A stretch of DNA of 64,000 bases, taken from positions 92,608,756 through 92,672,755 of the forward strand of contig CM060731.1 in the NCBI GenBank assembly GCA_030704615.1, given 5' to 3'. This stretch comes from Takakia lepidozioides (lineage: Eukaryota > Streptophyta > Takakiopsida > Takakiales > Takakiaceae). A program made the position numbers and the translations under genes. Shown in pieces: positions 22,535 through 33,400 of this stretch. How positions within the stretch are numbered: position 1 is the stretch's first letter; each line of letters starts with the position of its first letter. The notes beneath the pieces were generated by a model that had not been told where the DNA came from, did no database searches, and saw only the letters and a list, made by a program, of their open reading frames with translations.

Positions 22535-24345
22535 CTAACGCCTAAAGTCATACTCTGCAAACAACTCCTCTCCAGCCCTAATAGTCCTCCTTGCACATGT
22601 CATCACAAAAGTGGTGATGTTAGGGTCCAATCTACTATCCCCGTCATGGCGTTTATCCCAAAACACGTTGGCGGTGTGGCCCGGTGGTAAGGTAACTGAA
22701 CTGTTGATGAGCCCAGCCACGTTGCCGTACACATCGGGGTTTTCGTCACAATAAATATGGGCTTTGCGGCCCAAATTTCTTGCCCTTACATCATTGTCGT
22801 TCACAACAAGGATGTAAGGATGGATCAAGGACCCAAGGCCATGTGTCTGCAATAATTGCCACTCCCGGTGGGTGTACCTCGGCCCAAAATAGGGGAACAA
22901 ATCCACAGAATCCTCTCCTCCCCCAAAACTACATCCTCCATCAAAAAAAGTCGCGACCCATACTAGGGTCCATTGCCTCCATCACGCAATACATGCGACC
23001 CCAAAAAAGAAAGGGCTCACCCTCGGGAATCGGAACTGGACAAGGCACAAGACATTGGTAGAAATGGGGTTGGACTCCCATCGTGAATAGCTCCCTAGCA
23101 CCACGATGATGTATGGTGCCGTCATCAGGCCGGCGAAGGCGCGGACCAATCGTGCGAAACAACTTCGGTCCACCTCTCCTAGGGGGCGGCGCCCATCCAT
23201 CACTTCGGGGGCCCTTCTCCCGGAGTGGGAACCTAGTGATCCATCGGTCCCAGTCATACACAGTCCCCAAAGGTGGTGGGATCCATCCGGGTTCTGCCGG
23301 AGGACCCGGATACGGACTCGGTGGCGGCTGTGGTCTCGGCAATGGAGGGGAAGGGAAATGTAGGTTGGTATGAGGGATCTCGCGTGGAGGTAGTACTGGC
23401 CGAGATGGCCGGGATGACGATGGTGATGAGGAAAGAACATGTACAATAGGAGGAACGGACGATGCGGATGATGGTGATAATGGGGGTGCCGATGTCGAGG
23501 ATGTCGAACTCGGACTCGGTGGCGGCTGTGGTCTTGGCAATGGAGGGGAAGGGACACGTAGCCGGTCGGTATGAGGGACCTCGGATGGCAATGGTGATGA
23601 GGAAAGACCATCTACAATAGGAGGAACAGACGATGTGGATGATGGTGATGATGGGGGTGCCGATGTCGAGGATGACGAATGTGTGTGTGTAGGTGACAAG
23701 CGCCTAGCCCGGTGCCCAAAAATAGAAAAACACGCATCGTACCCCGCTACCTCACAAACTGCATCTACGTCATGTTGCGAGAAAAAAATGTTCACATCCG
23801 GAACGGGGTGGGGCTCGTAAGAAGGAAGAAACCCGCATCGGTATGCCTCTTCAGCAAAAAAATTGCGAGCTTGGACATCATGACGGGGCTGCAAGATGCA
23901 TGATATGAAATGCATCAATACTCAATTCACAAACACGAGGTTTCATTAGATATAGTACTTTTAATTGAGGAGTACGTGAGAAGATATATGGACGACTTAC
24001 CTTTGCTGCATCAGCAATCTCGTACTTGGCGTAATGTTTTTGCACAACATGGGGTCGCCGCATCATCGGTGTGGTCTTCCCAACCGGCAGTTGTGCCCAA
24101 CACCAACTGCACCAACACTCAATCTTGGGGAGGCGAACCTGGCGGGGTCTCCCCGGGGCTCGTGCCTCTGGACTTGGCGGCCTACGACCTCGGGGTGGTG
24201 GCCGTGGGGGCAAAGCTGTGCGGACATGGCGATGCCGCTTAACTCGTAGACGAGGCGAACGTGATGTCTCGCCCTCGGCAGGTGGTTGTGGCACAGCGAG
24301 CAACGAATCCTCAAGCGTGACACGTCGATAAACACGCGGCTTGAC
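22535..24345 (-). CDS. Cys/His-finger, proline-rich, C-terminal SET-domain-like protein within the CACTA segment
   Basis: Two exons seen: 24345..24001 (acceptor CTCTCGTGCTAG) and 23888..22535 (stop TAG), joined by a 112-bp GT-AG intron (donor GTAAGT); an upstream exon is missing. The first exon encodes a basic part then ECWCSWCWAQ ... HVVQKH, a likely zinc-binding motif. The second has a short globular part, then about 150 residues rich in Pro/Ser with a repeated block (RVPSPPLPRPQPPPSPSS-like twice), then the C-terminal domain: YGNVAGLINSS, ANVFW and RRTIRAGEELFAEYDF, matching the SET pattern (GN-A-R-INH ... N, then GEEL-x3-YD). The usual NHSC is NSS here, so catalysis is uncertain. A run of seven T (A on plus, 22943..22949) breaks the frame between GRDFF and DGGCSFGGG; with one base fewer both exons count exactly in codons (115 and 451). 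Could also be an unrelated host gene caught between element parts. Confidence 0.6.
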
Positions 24346-24429
24346 CTAGCACGAGAGAGGTAGAGTACCGTATTGTGACCCACTGTAACCTCCGGAGGAG
24401 TTACACTCCCAACCCTTGGAAAAACTTGA

Positions 24430-24640
24430 AAAAAAAAACCCTACAAACGTAAAGCCATATGTCCCCACCCCACCAAAAAACAAAACCCTAAAAACAAAAC
24501 TATATTGCAGCTAATCCTAAACTAACTATATTATAACTAACCCTAAACTAAACTATGAAACTAAACCCTAAACTAATGTAACCCTTAAAACCCTAAGAGC
24601 CAAAGACCCAAAAACCCAAATGATCTTTGCAAAACCCCAT
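24430..24640 (+). repeat. Telomere-box-like AAACCCTAA cluster
   Basis: An A/T-rich stretch with at least eight degenerate AAACCCTA / CCCTAAA words. It is upstream of the SET gene on the minus strand. Telo-boxes are known promoter elements in plants and are also telomere-repeat relics; the sequence cannot tell which. Confidence 0.7.
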
Positions 24641-24699
24641 AACCCAAAAAACCAAAAAATAAAATAAAAAAATGAGAGGCCTCTTCAACTCACCTCTGC

Positions 24700-24790
24700 G
24701 CCAGATCTGCAACTGCTGTGCGACGTCCCCTTGAGGCAGCGACGCTCGTGCGATTCCCCAACGTCGCAGCGGATCCTCCTCCTGCCAAGG
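24700..24790. repeat. GCGACG/CGTCGC subterminal motifs, right side
   Basis: GCGACGTCCCC, GCGACGCTCGTGCGATTCCCC and AACGTCGCAG match words in the left arm (for example 17080..17135 GCGACGTCCCAACGTCGCAG and GCGATTCCCC). This ties the right flank to the same element. Confidence 0.6.
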
Positions 24791-25159
24791 TGGCCGCCCT
24801 TCTCTCCCCTTCTTTCTCCCCTTCGCGAAGGCGCCTGATCACCGCCGAGGTTTTCCGGTGGGGTCGCCACACTGGCGCGCCGCGGCTGCACCGACCGCCT
24901 CTCACTCCCCCTCTCAATCTCTCTATCTGATCTCTCTCTCCCTCACCCTCCTCCTCTCACTCTTCCTCCCTCCCCTCCCTCCATCCCTACTTTGTTTTTT
25001 TTTGCTCTCGAGCTCTCCCGGGCGCAACTACCCCCGCGCGTCGGAGCGTTTTCCGGCGGCGGTGACGCAACACTCACGCGCCACGACGTTCAAACCCGCG
25101 CGCGCCCTCTCTTTCACTCTCCCTCTCGCTCTAATCCCTCTCCCTCACTCTCTCTCTCC

Positions 25160-25470
25160 CTCTTCTATGTCGTTTTGTTTTTTGTTGCTGTTTGAGCGAG
25201 CTGGGAGCGCGCCCCCGTGACCTGCTGGTGGAGCGCTAGCCGAACGCCAGCGCCGCGGGAGGGTCCGCCAGCGTGAAGGAGCTGCCGCGTGAGGGAGCTG
25301 CCCTCCCTCTCCTTCTCCCTCTTAGCCCTCCCTCTCCCTCTCGCCCTTATCTCTCTCCCTCTTCTCCCTTTTCTGTTGTTTGAGCGAGGGAGTGTGCCCA
25401 CACGACCTGGTGGCGGAGCGCCAACGGAACGCCAGCGTGAAGGAGCTGCTACGTGAGGCGCCCAACTGCA
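25160..25470 (+). repeat. Direct repeat of about 100 bp
   Basis: TGTTTGAGCGAG through GTGAAGGAGCTGC occurs at about 25188..25295 and again, diverged, at 25377..25460, separated by CT-rich low-complexity DNA. Continuous CT tracts (CTCTCTCTCCCTC) also fill 24900..25160. Confidence 0.65.
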
Positions 25471-25479
25471 GGTAAGCAG

Positions 25480-25800
25480 CCATGCATTTCTGATCTTCAT
25501 AGTGAGAGATTTCAGTGAGAGTTTGGGTTCCACGGAGTAGACTGTGGAATCCCCACGGATCTCATAGTATATAGGACAATAGAAGAAGTGTTCTTTAGTT
25601 TCAATTTCATGGAGAGAGAGGGAAGATATTCATGTCATGTCAAGACATAGACAAGACTTAGTAAAAGTCATTGTCAAGAAAAATGACATAGCAGCCTCAT
25701 TACAAGGCATTGTCAAACATCTCCTTACATGTACAATCCCAGAAAAAAGATCCTTAAATTACAAGGTATCCTTATATCATCATGTTAACACTTCCCCTCC
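25480..25800 (-). mobile_element. Polypurine tract and LTR-like end, minus orientation
   Basis: On the minus strand GGAGGGGAAG (25800..25791) is followed by TGTTAACATG, the pattern of a polypurine tract and LTR start. A TATA-like CCTATATACTATGAG lies at about 25570. The far border and a partner LTR were not found, and no pol sequence lies upstream. Could be a solo or partial LTR. Confidence 0.35.
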
Positions 25801-27640
25801 ATAAATAGTTCATCTTAAATAAAAGAGACTAGATTTCAAAGTTCTTCAAATCATAGGGTGGGAGGGTGGGGTCTTCTAAAAAAACAAACACATAGCATGA
25901 GCATGTAGGGTTCTGAAGAATATATGCACGTTTGCATACAGTCAATCAATCAAAGTCTGAACCACTTTATTTAAAACATACTGAGTTTTAAATAAGAGCT
26001 GTACGTGTTCCAGTGGCTTACAACAACCAAACAGAGGGCAAAAGCTGTGATGATCATACAAAAATCCGTAAGTCATTACCATGTCACATTCCCAATCTCT
26101 GGGGGGAGCTTAAGAATACAGTTCGTAATCAAAAAAGCCCTTTAAAAATACTGGCTTGGTAATTCTTGGGTTCAAATAGCTTAAACAAGTATGTTGTAAG
26201 CTTAACAGGTCTTTGAGAAAACCATTCCAGCAGGCCTAAGAGTGAGAGCTTTGATGAAAACAATTCCCTATTACAGCTTTAAAGGACTTGTATGTTCCTA
26301 AAAGCACAAGCTGAGCTGATTGTACTTCCATAAGTAGATGCAGGGCTATGGTATGTATCCCAGGGCCTTATCCAGTCACTCTGCCAAGTTTTAGAGAGAT
26401 CCTCAAAAATACCAGTCTGTAATCAGGTTATAATCTCCATGGGGGAGCCTGAAAGAATGTATGTGTTCTTAAAAAGGCTTACCCAATGCCTTACTTAATA
26501 CATTCTAAACTGGTGAGGCGTAAACAGCACTGTCTGACTCTCCAAAAGGCCAGAAAACAGGTCTGGAAAAATGCATCCAATGTCACACTTGCACCACCAA
26601 ACCCTTGTCATCACAACCAGCCCGAACCTTCACAATAAGGTCTGATTTCTAGGAGGCCCAGCCCATTTACTTCCCTGACTTAACAGATTTGGTTACCAAG
26701 AACCAGAAATCAAAGTAAAGATTTAAGGCATATCCCCCTTGAAGCAACTTTGAAGCAGAAAATTGCAACAACGGCAGCTTGCAGCATATCTTATCCCTCC
26801 TGCAGTAACTAGATCATCTGCAAGCCAAAGAGTTCATGCCAAGTGAAATCCCTCACCTGCGCCCGTCCCAAAAACAAACACAAAAAATGTTTTGTGCGTT
26901 AGTGAGGATGCGCGAGGTGAATTATAGGATTTCACAGTTGCTATCCATGTCAGGTATGAGCCATAAAGCATGCAAAGATCACAGAACCAGCAGAAGAAAG
27001 CATAGATGTGACACCACAAAGAACCTCAATCTTTTGTGGAGTAGGACGCTGCAGTGTTCATCATCTGAATTTGAACGAGCACAATAGAATGCAACGGGAG
27101 GAGAGTTGAGGACAGGTTGTATCTTGTAATACATGCCACTTCCCCACCTCCATAACCGCCGCTGCTTCATCAATGAGGAAAAAACGTAGGCAAACACAAC
27201 AGTATGTCATTTGCCATCGCGGGAGATGACAGTGTCTGCCGTCATCGCGCGTTCAAAAAACAAGAACACACCCGTTCGGATCTTGCTGCTCGGGCATTCA
27301 GCCGCCATCGCCCTCTTCCAGAGAAAAAAACACACACGATATCGTGCTGTGTCTAGGGCAGAGAGACACTTAAAGGAAAACCACCCGCGATTTCATCCAC
27401 CATCCGGTATGGATGGTATCAGACCAGGATGAAAAATGGGCATTCAATAGGTTTAAATCAAAGGAGCATAAACCTAAAATGCATTGAAATGCATATCTGC
27501 CTATAAATCATCCAGTTATGGTTATAATAGAATTTTCATCCAGTATGGATGAAACCTTAAAAATTGGGATTAAAAATATATAGTATTTCCAAAATAAGTA
27601 TTATGAAAAAAAAATCGATAATCCCAAACAAGTAGTTGGA
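25801..27640. other. Non-coding A/T-rich DNA
   Basis: No ORF with coding character. It contains loosely repeated phrases (AAAAATAC-gg-CTTGGTAATTC at about 26145 and AAAAATACCAGTCTGTAATC at 26408), suggesting old repeat debris, and small TTTCATCC/GGATGAAA inverted repeats at 27390..27560. Confidence 0.5.
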
Positions 27641-28650
27641 GAGAGGGAGAGAGAGGGCCAAGAAAATAAGAAAATAAGTAGGGGGGGGGGTGTGTGACTG
27701 AGCAGCAGCAACTCAGCCCCTCTCTGGTTTTTTTCTTTTGTGAGTAGCAGAGGGACAGGGACAGATGGAGGAGAGAGACGGAGAAATGAGGGAAAAAAAA
27801 AAAAAATGTGGGGGGGGAGTGACTGAGCAGCAGTGGAGTGACTGAGCAGCTGCTGCTCAGATGCTGGTGCTGCTCAGTCACTCCCCCCCCCCACCTTCTT
27901 TTTTAGTTTTTTTTATCCCTCCTCACTCCCTCTTTCTCCCTCTCTCCCTCTCTCTCCACATCTTCATGGGACAAAGGGAGAGATGAGGGAAAAGAGGGAG
28001 AGAGAGAGAGAGGGAGATGAAAAAACGAAGAAGATGAAAAACGAAAAATAGATGGTGGGGGGGGGGGTGACAGAGCGAGAGAGAGAGGGAGAGAGAGGGG
28101 GAAGGGGTGAAGCCCGACCACATCACATTTGTGTGCATTTGCAATGGGTGTGCAAGCCTGGCAGCTCTGGAAGATGAGGGAAAAAAAAAAAAATGGGGCG
28201 GGGGGGGGAGTGACTGAGCAGCTGCTCCCTCTCTCTCCACATCGTGATGGGATAGAGGGAGAGAGAGGGACTGTTGGGGGGGGGGCGGGCTGCTCCAGTC
28301 ACTTCCCCACCCCCCCACCGTTTTTTTTTTTTTTTTTTTTTTTTTCCCTTTCAATAGTCCCTCTCTCTCCACATCCTGATGGGAGAGAGGGACAGAGGGA
28401 CAGAGAGGGAGAGATGAGGGAAAAGAGGGAGAGAGGGAGAGAGTGGGAGAGATGAGGGAAGAAAAATAAAAAAGAAGGTTGGGGGGGAGTGACTGAGCAG
28501 CTGTTGCTGCTGCTGAGTCACTCCCCCCCCCCCCCACCTTTTCGTTTTTTGATTGTGGAATGGTGGGGGGTGCTGAAAGCAGCTTGCTGCTGCTGGTCTT
28601 AGCCCCCCCCCCCCCCGCCCCCTCTTTTCATTTTTTGCTTATCAGCAGAG
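27640..28650. repeat. Cluster of G/C-tract hairpins with GTGACTGAGCAGC stems
   Basis: Repeated blocks with a G-run of 7 to 11, then AGTGACTGAGCAGC, and often the inverse GCTGCTCAGTCACT followed by a C-run, at about 27690, 27815..27895, 28200, 28275..28318, 28485..28540 and 28565..28620. Between them lie GAGAGAGGG/CCCTCTCTC arms around CCACATCnTGATGGGA. Strong hairpins and G-quadruplexes are expected. Homopolymer runs also include T25 at 28321..28345. Confidence 0.85.
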
Positions 28651-28793
28651 AGAGAAAGGGGGAGACAAAGATATAGAGACATAAAGATAGAGGGAGAGGA
28701 AGAGATGGGAAGGGGGAGGGTCAGGCCTTGTTAGTTTTTGGCATGTGAAATCACACGGTAGTAGTGTTGTGGGCACAGGGATAAGCTGGTAGT

Positions 28794-28898
28794 ATGGCGA
28801 AGAACAAGGAGAAGGGGCCGCCGAAGGACAAGGAGAAGGCGCCAGCGAAGGACAAAGAGAAGGCGCTGCCGAAGGAGCAGAAATCGCCCTGCCGCTAA
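28794..28898 (+). CDS. Small lysine-rich ORF (34 aa)
   Basis: ATG at 28794, TAA at 28896. The protein has three repeats of the type KDKEKAPA (MAKNKEKGPPKDKEK). It lies 40 nt before the gag-like frame at 28938 and could be the displaced N-terminus of that gag. On its own, too short to call with confidence. Confidence 0.35.
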   Translation: MAKNKEKGPPKDKEKAPAKDKEKALPKEQKSPCR

Positions 28899-28937
28899 GG
28901 TAGGGAAGCTTGACAACGTCCCATCATTGACGGCCGT

Positions 28938-29521
28938 GTGACACGGTCCACTTGGTCCAAACTCACCAGCCCTATAGGCGGCTATGTGAGAGGACCAAGC
29001 CGTAAGGGCTTGCCCCCTGCTGAGAAAGTGTTTCTGCAAAAACAGACTTACGCCACTGAAGATGAGATGGTGGAATTGATTGAAGAAAGGTTACGTCTCA
29101 AAGTTGCTAAGGCAGGCTTGTCTAAAGTTACCAACACGAAACACACTCATCTGGCTAGTGAGAGTCACTGTGTAGAGCCTACTGATGGGGACCCTGGGGT
29201 GAGCGGTATTGCAGAAGATCTGGTCCCTTCCATTGTGCATGAGTTGTCATCTTTTCGTAATGAAATCCAGGGAGAATTGCAAGCCTTCAAAGCTGAGGTA
29301 GGTTGGAACCCTACAGTCCCTGCCAGATCTGGGCCTCAAGGTAAAACCCATGCTAGCATTCGTCATGACACCAGGACCTCAGTGGTGGCATGCATGATCT
29401 GCAAGTCCATCAAGCATTGCACCAGGTGGTGCCCTTACCAATCTGACTTGCCTGCCCTGATTGAACAGTTACAAAGAGACAAAAAACAGAAGGGTACTTT
29501 AAACGAACCCGGTCGTCTGTG
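28938..29521 (+). pseudogene. Retroelement Gag fragment with CCHC knuckle
   Basis: A 194-codon frame with a Glu/Lys/Leu-rich middle (EDEMVELIEERLRLKV) and a zinc knuckle CMICKSIKHCTRWC that fits C-x2-C-x4-H-x4-C. It stops TGA at 29521. A protease frame follows on the same strand about 30 nt later in another frame, so this is the gag end of a gag-pol element. No LTR or primer site was recognised upstream; the G/C-tract repeats begin there. Confidence 0.6.
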
Positions 29522-29548
29522 AGGGTGCCAGATGACCATGGTAAGAAC

Positions 29549-30080
29549 CCAACACACTGGTAAGTGCTGTTCTTTCTCGTGATTTCAAACTCAGGCACTG
29601 TAAGGCCTATAAGCGCATCAGTAGGGATCGGATCCACCCATTGATGACACAATGTCATGTGGGCCACCTTTCCTTTCCATGTGTTATTGATACTAGCTGT
29701 ACCATGTCTGCCATTCCACTTAGTACAGTCCGCATTCTTGGATTAAAGATTAGCTCTGCTCGTGGCCTTGTGGTTACCATAGCTGATGGCACGGCATATG
29801 AACCCATTGGGTTAGTCACCTTACCTATCCGCATTAGTGGGAAAACTGTCTTGCTGACTTGTGTCACCATGGGTGAACAAATTTTGTTGGGGCTGGATTG
29901 GATGAAAGGTGCAGAGGCCAGCATTGATATCATGAACAATCTTATGTGCCTTCACAATGGTGAAGGGCAACCTTACAAGGTGAGTCTAAGCCATGTTACT
30001 ATTGCCGCTGGGACCTCTATGGCCAACTATTCTCGTCTCAAGCTTCAAGCTGAGCAGATGAAGGAGCAGGTGGGTTTGCA
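29549..30080 (+). pseudogene. Retroelement aspartic protease fragment
   Basis: The frame is open from about 29549 and contains FPCVIDTSCTMSAIPLS and EQILLGLDWM, the active-site and flap-side motifs of a retropepsin; the usual DTG is DTS here, and the expected alanine or serine after Gly is Cys. The similarity ends near 30080, where minus-strand ORF X copy A begins, so the element is cut after protease and RT is absent. Probably inactive debris of the same element as the preceding gag. Confidence 0.6.
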
Positions 30081-30086
30081 TTATAA

Positions 30087-33000
30087 TTGGGCCAGATTCA
30101 GCCAATTCCAACCAAGCAGCATAGTATAATCCACAGCCCATGACAATAGTAGATACTTCCTTGGTCTTGGTGTAGATGTACCCATGAACAACCTGGAAGG
30201 CAATTAATTCCTTCAACATGGTACCTGCCTCAGACCAGTACCTTGCAAAATGATGATTCTCAATGGGTCGATTGTTCGGAAGAACCTTAGTCCGAGTTGC
30301 CACTGGCAACCAAATGCGCATGATCTGGTAATAATGTGCCAAGACTGTGGAGGACTAAATTCCTTCCAAGCCAAATCCATTACAATGGAAATTTGGTTGA
30401 AGGGCATAATCATAGCCCGATTGCACTCCAGTGCAGCAGGAGTCCTAGGTGGGTTAAAAGCAGCATCCCCCCAAACCTCAGACTGTGGCTTTGCCATGGT
30501 ATTAACAGGGTCAGCCACCTACACAACCACCTGCTGTGGGGGCTGTGATATTGCCGATAGTCCCTCCTACTACCGGCAACTCCTGCACCTCTTGTGAAGA
30601 AGACTGAAAAATCAGAGTCCTGGCATGCAAATAAGTAGCCACCAGCTGCTCCTCAGGAACAAAGACTCTTTTGTCAATATTGGAACTCAGGTCATCCACT
30701 TGAGTCTGCAGCCCTTCCACATCATCCTGTAACTCCGTTATCCTACTATAGACATTGTCTATAGTACTTGTGGCAATGTTCTGCACCTGCAATCTGAGAT
30801 CATTCATCTCCCCCTGGGTGAGCTTTCTTGGTGTCTTCCCTTCCACCGGCCCTTGTGTTAACCATACTTGCATAAGATGATTATCCACCAAGTCTTGTCT
30901 AGCACCCCTGAGAGCCTGCTCCTCCTTAAGTCTGTACATATCTAATTGTTGCTGTAAAGCCTGCATGCGCTTTGCATGAGGTTCAACCAGGCCCGCATAA
31001 GCAGCAGCCAGATTATTGGCTTCCTTCCAAGCCTTGTTAGCCACAGGGAGTTCATTCTTGTGACCCGTGAGTGTTTGCTGCAACTTCAGGATGTACCTTT
31101 CCTTCTCAGCCTCAACCTGACTGTACTGTTGGAAAGTATCTCATTGCGACGGATAGTAAATTTCAAATCAGCAATGAGTTTCTCTTGCTCTACTGTCTCA
31201 GCCTCCACCATCATACATCTCTCTGCTTGTCTGTTAACTTCTAATGCAGTTTGCTCCAGAGCAGTTGTTAGTGTGGCACATTGGATGGTCATTTTCTGAT
31301 GAACTGCCTCCAACTCTGTATGTAGCACGTTCACTTCCTGCAACTTGCCCTCATGCTTCACCTGCAATTGGTATAGCTGTTGCTTATGTGTTTCATGCAA
31401 CTTCTCCTGCTCCAGACCCGCTTCAATTAGATTCCCCTTTGCCAGCTGCAGGGCAGCCTTCGTGTCCTCCAATTCTTTCTGCAACTTGAGGTTGGCCTCC
31501 ACATCCACCTTGTTTGTACACTCGGTGGCAATTCTAGCCTCAAACTCCTGCTTGAGTTCCTCCCTCAAAGCTGCCAATTGGGTAGATGGAACATGGGATT
31601 TCACATAAGTGCCCAATAAATTGAGTGTCCTACTTATGGAACTCATAAGCATGGCCTGCTGTGGGTCTTCATGGTGAACTTGCTGCTGTTCTCCCTGATC
31701 CTCCACAATTTGATGTTTCACGAACCAATCAGGCCATGATCCCACAAGATCCTGCTCCTGAGCCACCTGATCCTCCACAGGTGCTACAGTGCTCTGACAG
31801 TCTACTCCTGGAACCTCCGTCACAGGTTCGGGTATCACATGCACAACAGGGACTTGCTCGGACAAACTCTGCATCTTAGGTACCACTGGTTCTCTGACCA
31901 AGCTAGAGTTTTCATAGAGAAGGTCACCCTTCTCAATTTCTACCACTACCTGCTCTGTAGTGGGAATGTCCAACCCTTCTCCTTCCACAACAATAGGCTC
32001 TGGTGTAACAGCATGGACTAAATGAGTGACCCCCGGAACAATTGAGTCAACTGGCTGTGGTGACTATGGTACTGAAGTGACTTCTTCCTCCCTCTCCAAA
32101 GGCCGTGCTTCCAGCAATAACAGCCCCCTGTACTGCTGCTCCTCATCCTGCACAAGCACTATGGAAACATCATCTTGTGGTTTCCTTGAAGCTAGTGGAT
32201 CTGCCACAGTCGTATCCCGCTTCTGCCTCTTGGAATGGTGCTGCCCCTCCAATCCACCTTCACCATGCGAAAAGCCCTGCTCCTCCATTGCAGTGGTTGC
32301 TGTCTCAAACACTCCTATCTCCTTACGTTCTCGCGCATCAAGTATGCAAAAATCAAGGATAATTTGCGCAATTATTGGGCCAGACACTATGATCGGAGAC
32401 TTAGCAATAGTGCCCTATAACCGCTTCATCTCTTCCACCAGACCATTGTACATCAACTCTGCCCAAGCTACATCCTCTCTCCTCAAAGCTTTCAGTATCT
32501 CCTCCGTGAATGATCTGCTCAAGTACTGCTGGTTTTGTTTCATGGCAAACAGAACGTTCAGTATTTGGCCAACTTCTCTTAGTACTCGGCCTTGGTGCAG
32601 GTGTATCCTTGAGTCTTAAAGAAACTTCCTTCTTGGAACAAATTCCCTATCTGCAATCTTGCCCTGTGCTCATCCACATCCACATGACCCGATGGCAAAT
32701 CGAACAATTGCTGCAAGTATTGGGGAGTAATTTCTATATCTACTCCCCTCACCTGGGTAACTCCTGTCCGAGACTCAATGAATAAATTGAATCATATACT
32801 TCCGATGATGTAAGGACCAGTCCTTGCGTAGCAGCCCTTCCAATCGCAATTCCTTCAGCAACTGCACTGCCTGTGGTGTAGCAATTGTTTGCTTCTGCAG
32901 AATAGTGGTGCTCTTCATCCTGATATCCTCCATTCCCCTAACTCTCTTCATCCCAGACAAACAAGAAGGCCTTGTTTGAAACAGCTGTAGGAAGCTTGCA

Positions 33001-33400
33001 GGGCATAGAGCATAAAGGTATGGTTGGCACAGAAAGGAACGGGTAAGTGCCTGTAAGCCTGTGGGGCTTGCAGATAGTGGGTGAGAGAGAATGTTCTTTC
33101 AATCCGTCCGTCCTTGTGCCACTGCGTGAGAAGTAAAGCTAATGTGTAGTCTATAATATCCGCCATAGCTGATTGCCCCTCCCGCCGAGATGCTAGTTAT
33201 TCGGAGCCACCCGACTCTTCGTTTCTTGTTCTTGTTTCTTGGAGGGAACCACCTGCATGAAATTCTATCTCCTGATTGCCTGTTGTCTCCTTGGGGTAAC
33301 TTCTTAATTTTACCCCCCTCAGTGGACATTCCCACCTGAAATGTCCACTAGGACATCACATGTGGCAAAGGTCCCCCTTTTCTGTACATGTAAAGGGTTC
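30087..33400 (-). pseudogene. ORF X copy A: CCHC and coiled-coil protein of an LTR element, decayed
   Basis: From N to C (high to low coordinates): broken CCHC knuckle (about 33380; LCHM, stop, CPSGHFRWEC), a conserved helical part DYTLALLLTQW ... FSLTHYLQAPQAY ... PFCANHTFMLYALQA (33150..33000), QTIATPQAVQLLKELRLEGLL (32890..32830), GPIIAQIILDFC (32380), a variable acidic linker EGLDIPTTEQVV, a long Glu/Gln/Lys-rich coiled coil (31640..30640), and a C-terminal domain with ALECNRAMIMPFNQI and TIVMGCGLYYAAW (30430..30110). Several frames are needed and a TAG interrupts the linker (after EEVTSVP), so it is a pseudogene. Same order as the copies at 33356..35860 and 38218..40023. Known function: none that I recognise. 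Confidence 0.55.

Larger units (their letters stand above)
16726..25100 (-). mobile_element. CACTA (En/Spm-like) DNA transposon, right end not found
   Basis: The left terminus CACTACTACGTTTA is followed by 26 G and TTTAGCGACG, a layout like plant CACTA ends. Subterminal GCGACG/CGTCGC motifs fill 16770..17170 and 17590..17680, and recur at 24715..24775 on the other side. Between them, on the minus strand, lie a TNP2 transposase gene and a Cys/His-finger plus SET-domain gene, as in two-gene CACTA elements where the second gene is normally a TnpA-like protein. A terminal TAGTG with matching 3-bp duplication was not found to the right; the right part may be truncated or rearranged, so the end coordinate is approximate. 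Confidence 0.65.

Noticed and set aside
23100-23820. Plus-strand frames opposite the proline-rich linker
   Set aside because: Low-complexity shadows of the Pro/Ser-rich coding strand.
25499-25504. TAGTG at 25500 as right end of the CACTA element
   Set aside because: The three bases outside (AGA) do not match those left of 16726 (GAG) and the inner sequence does not resemble the left terminus.
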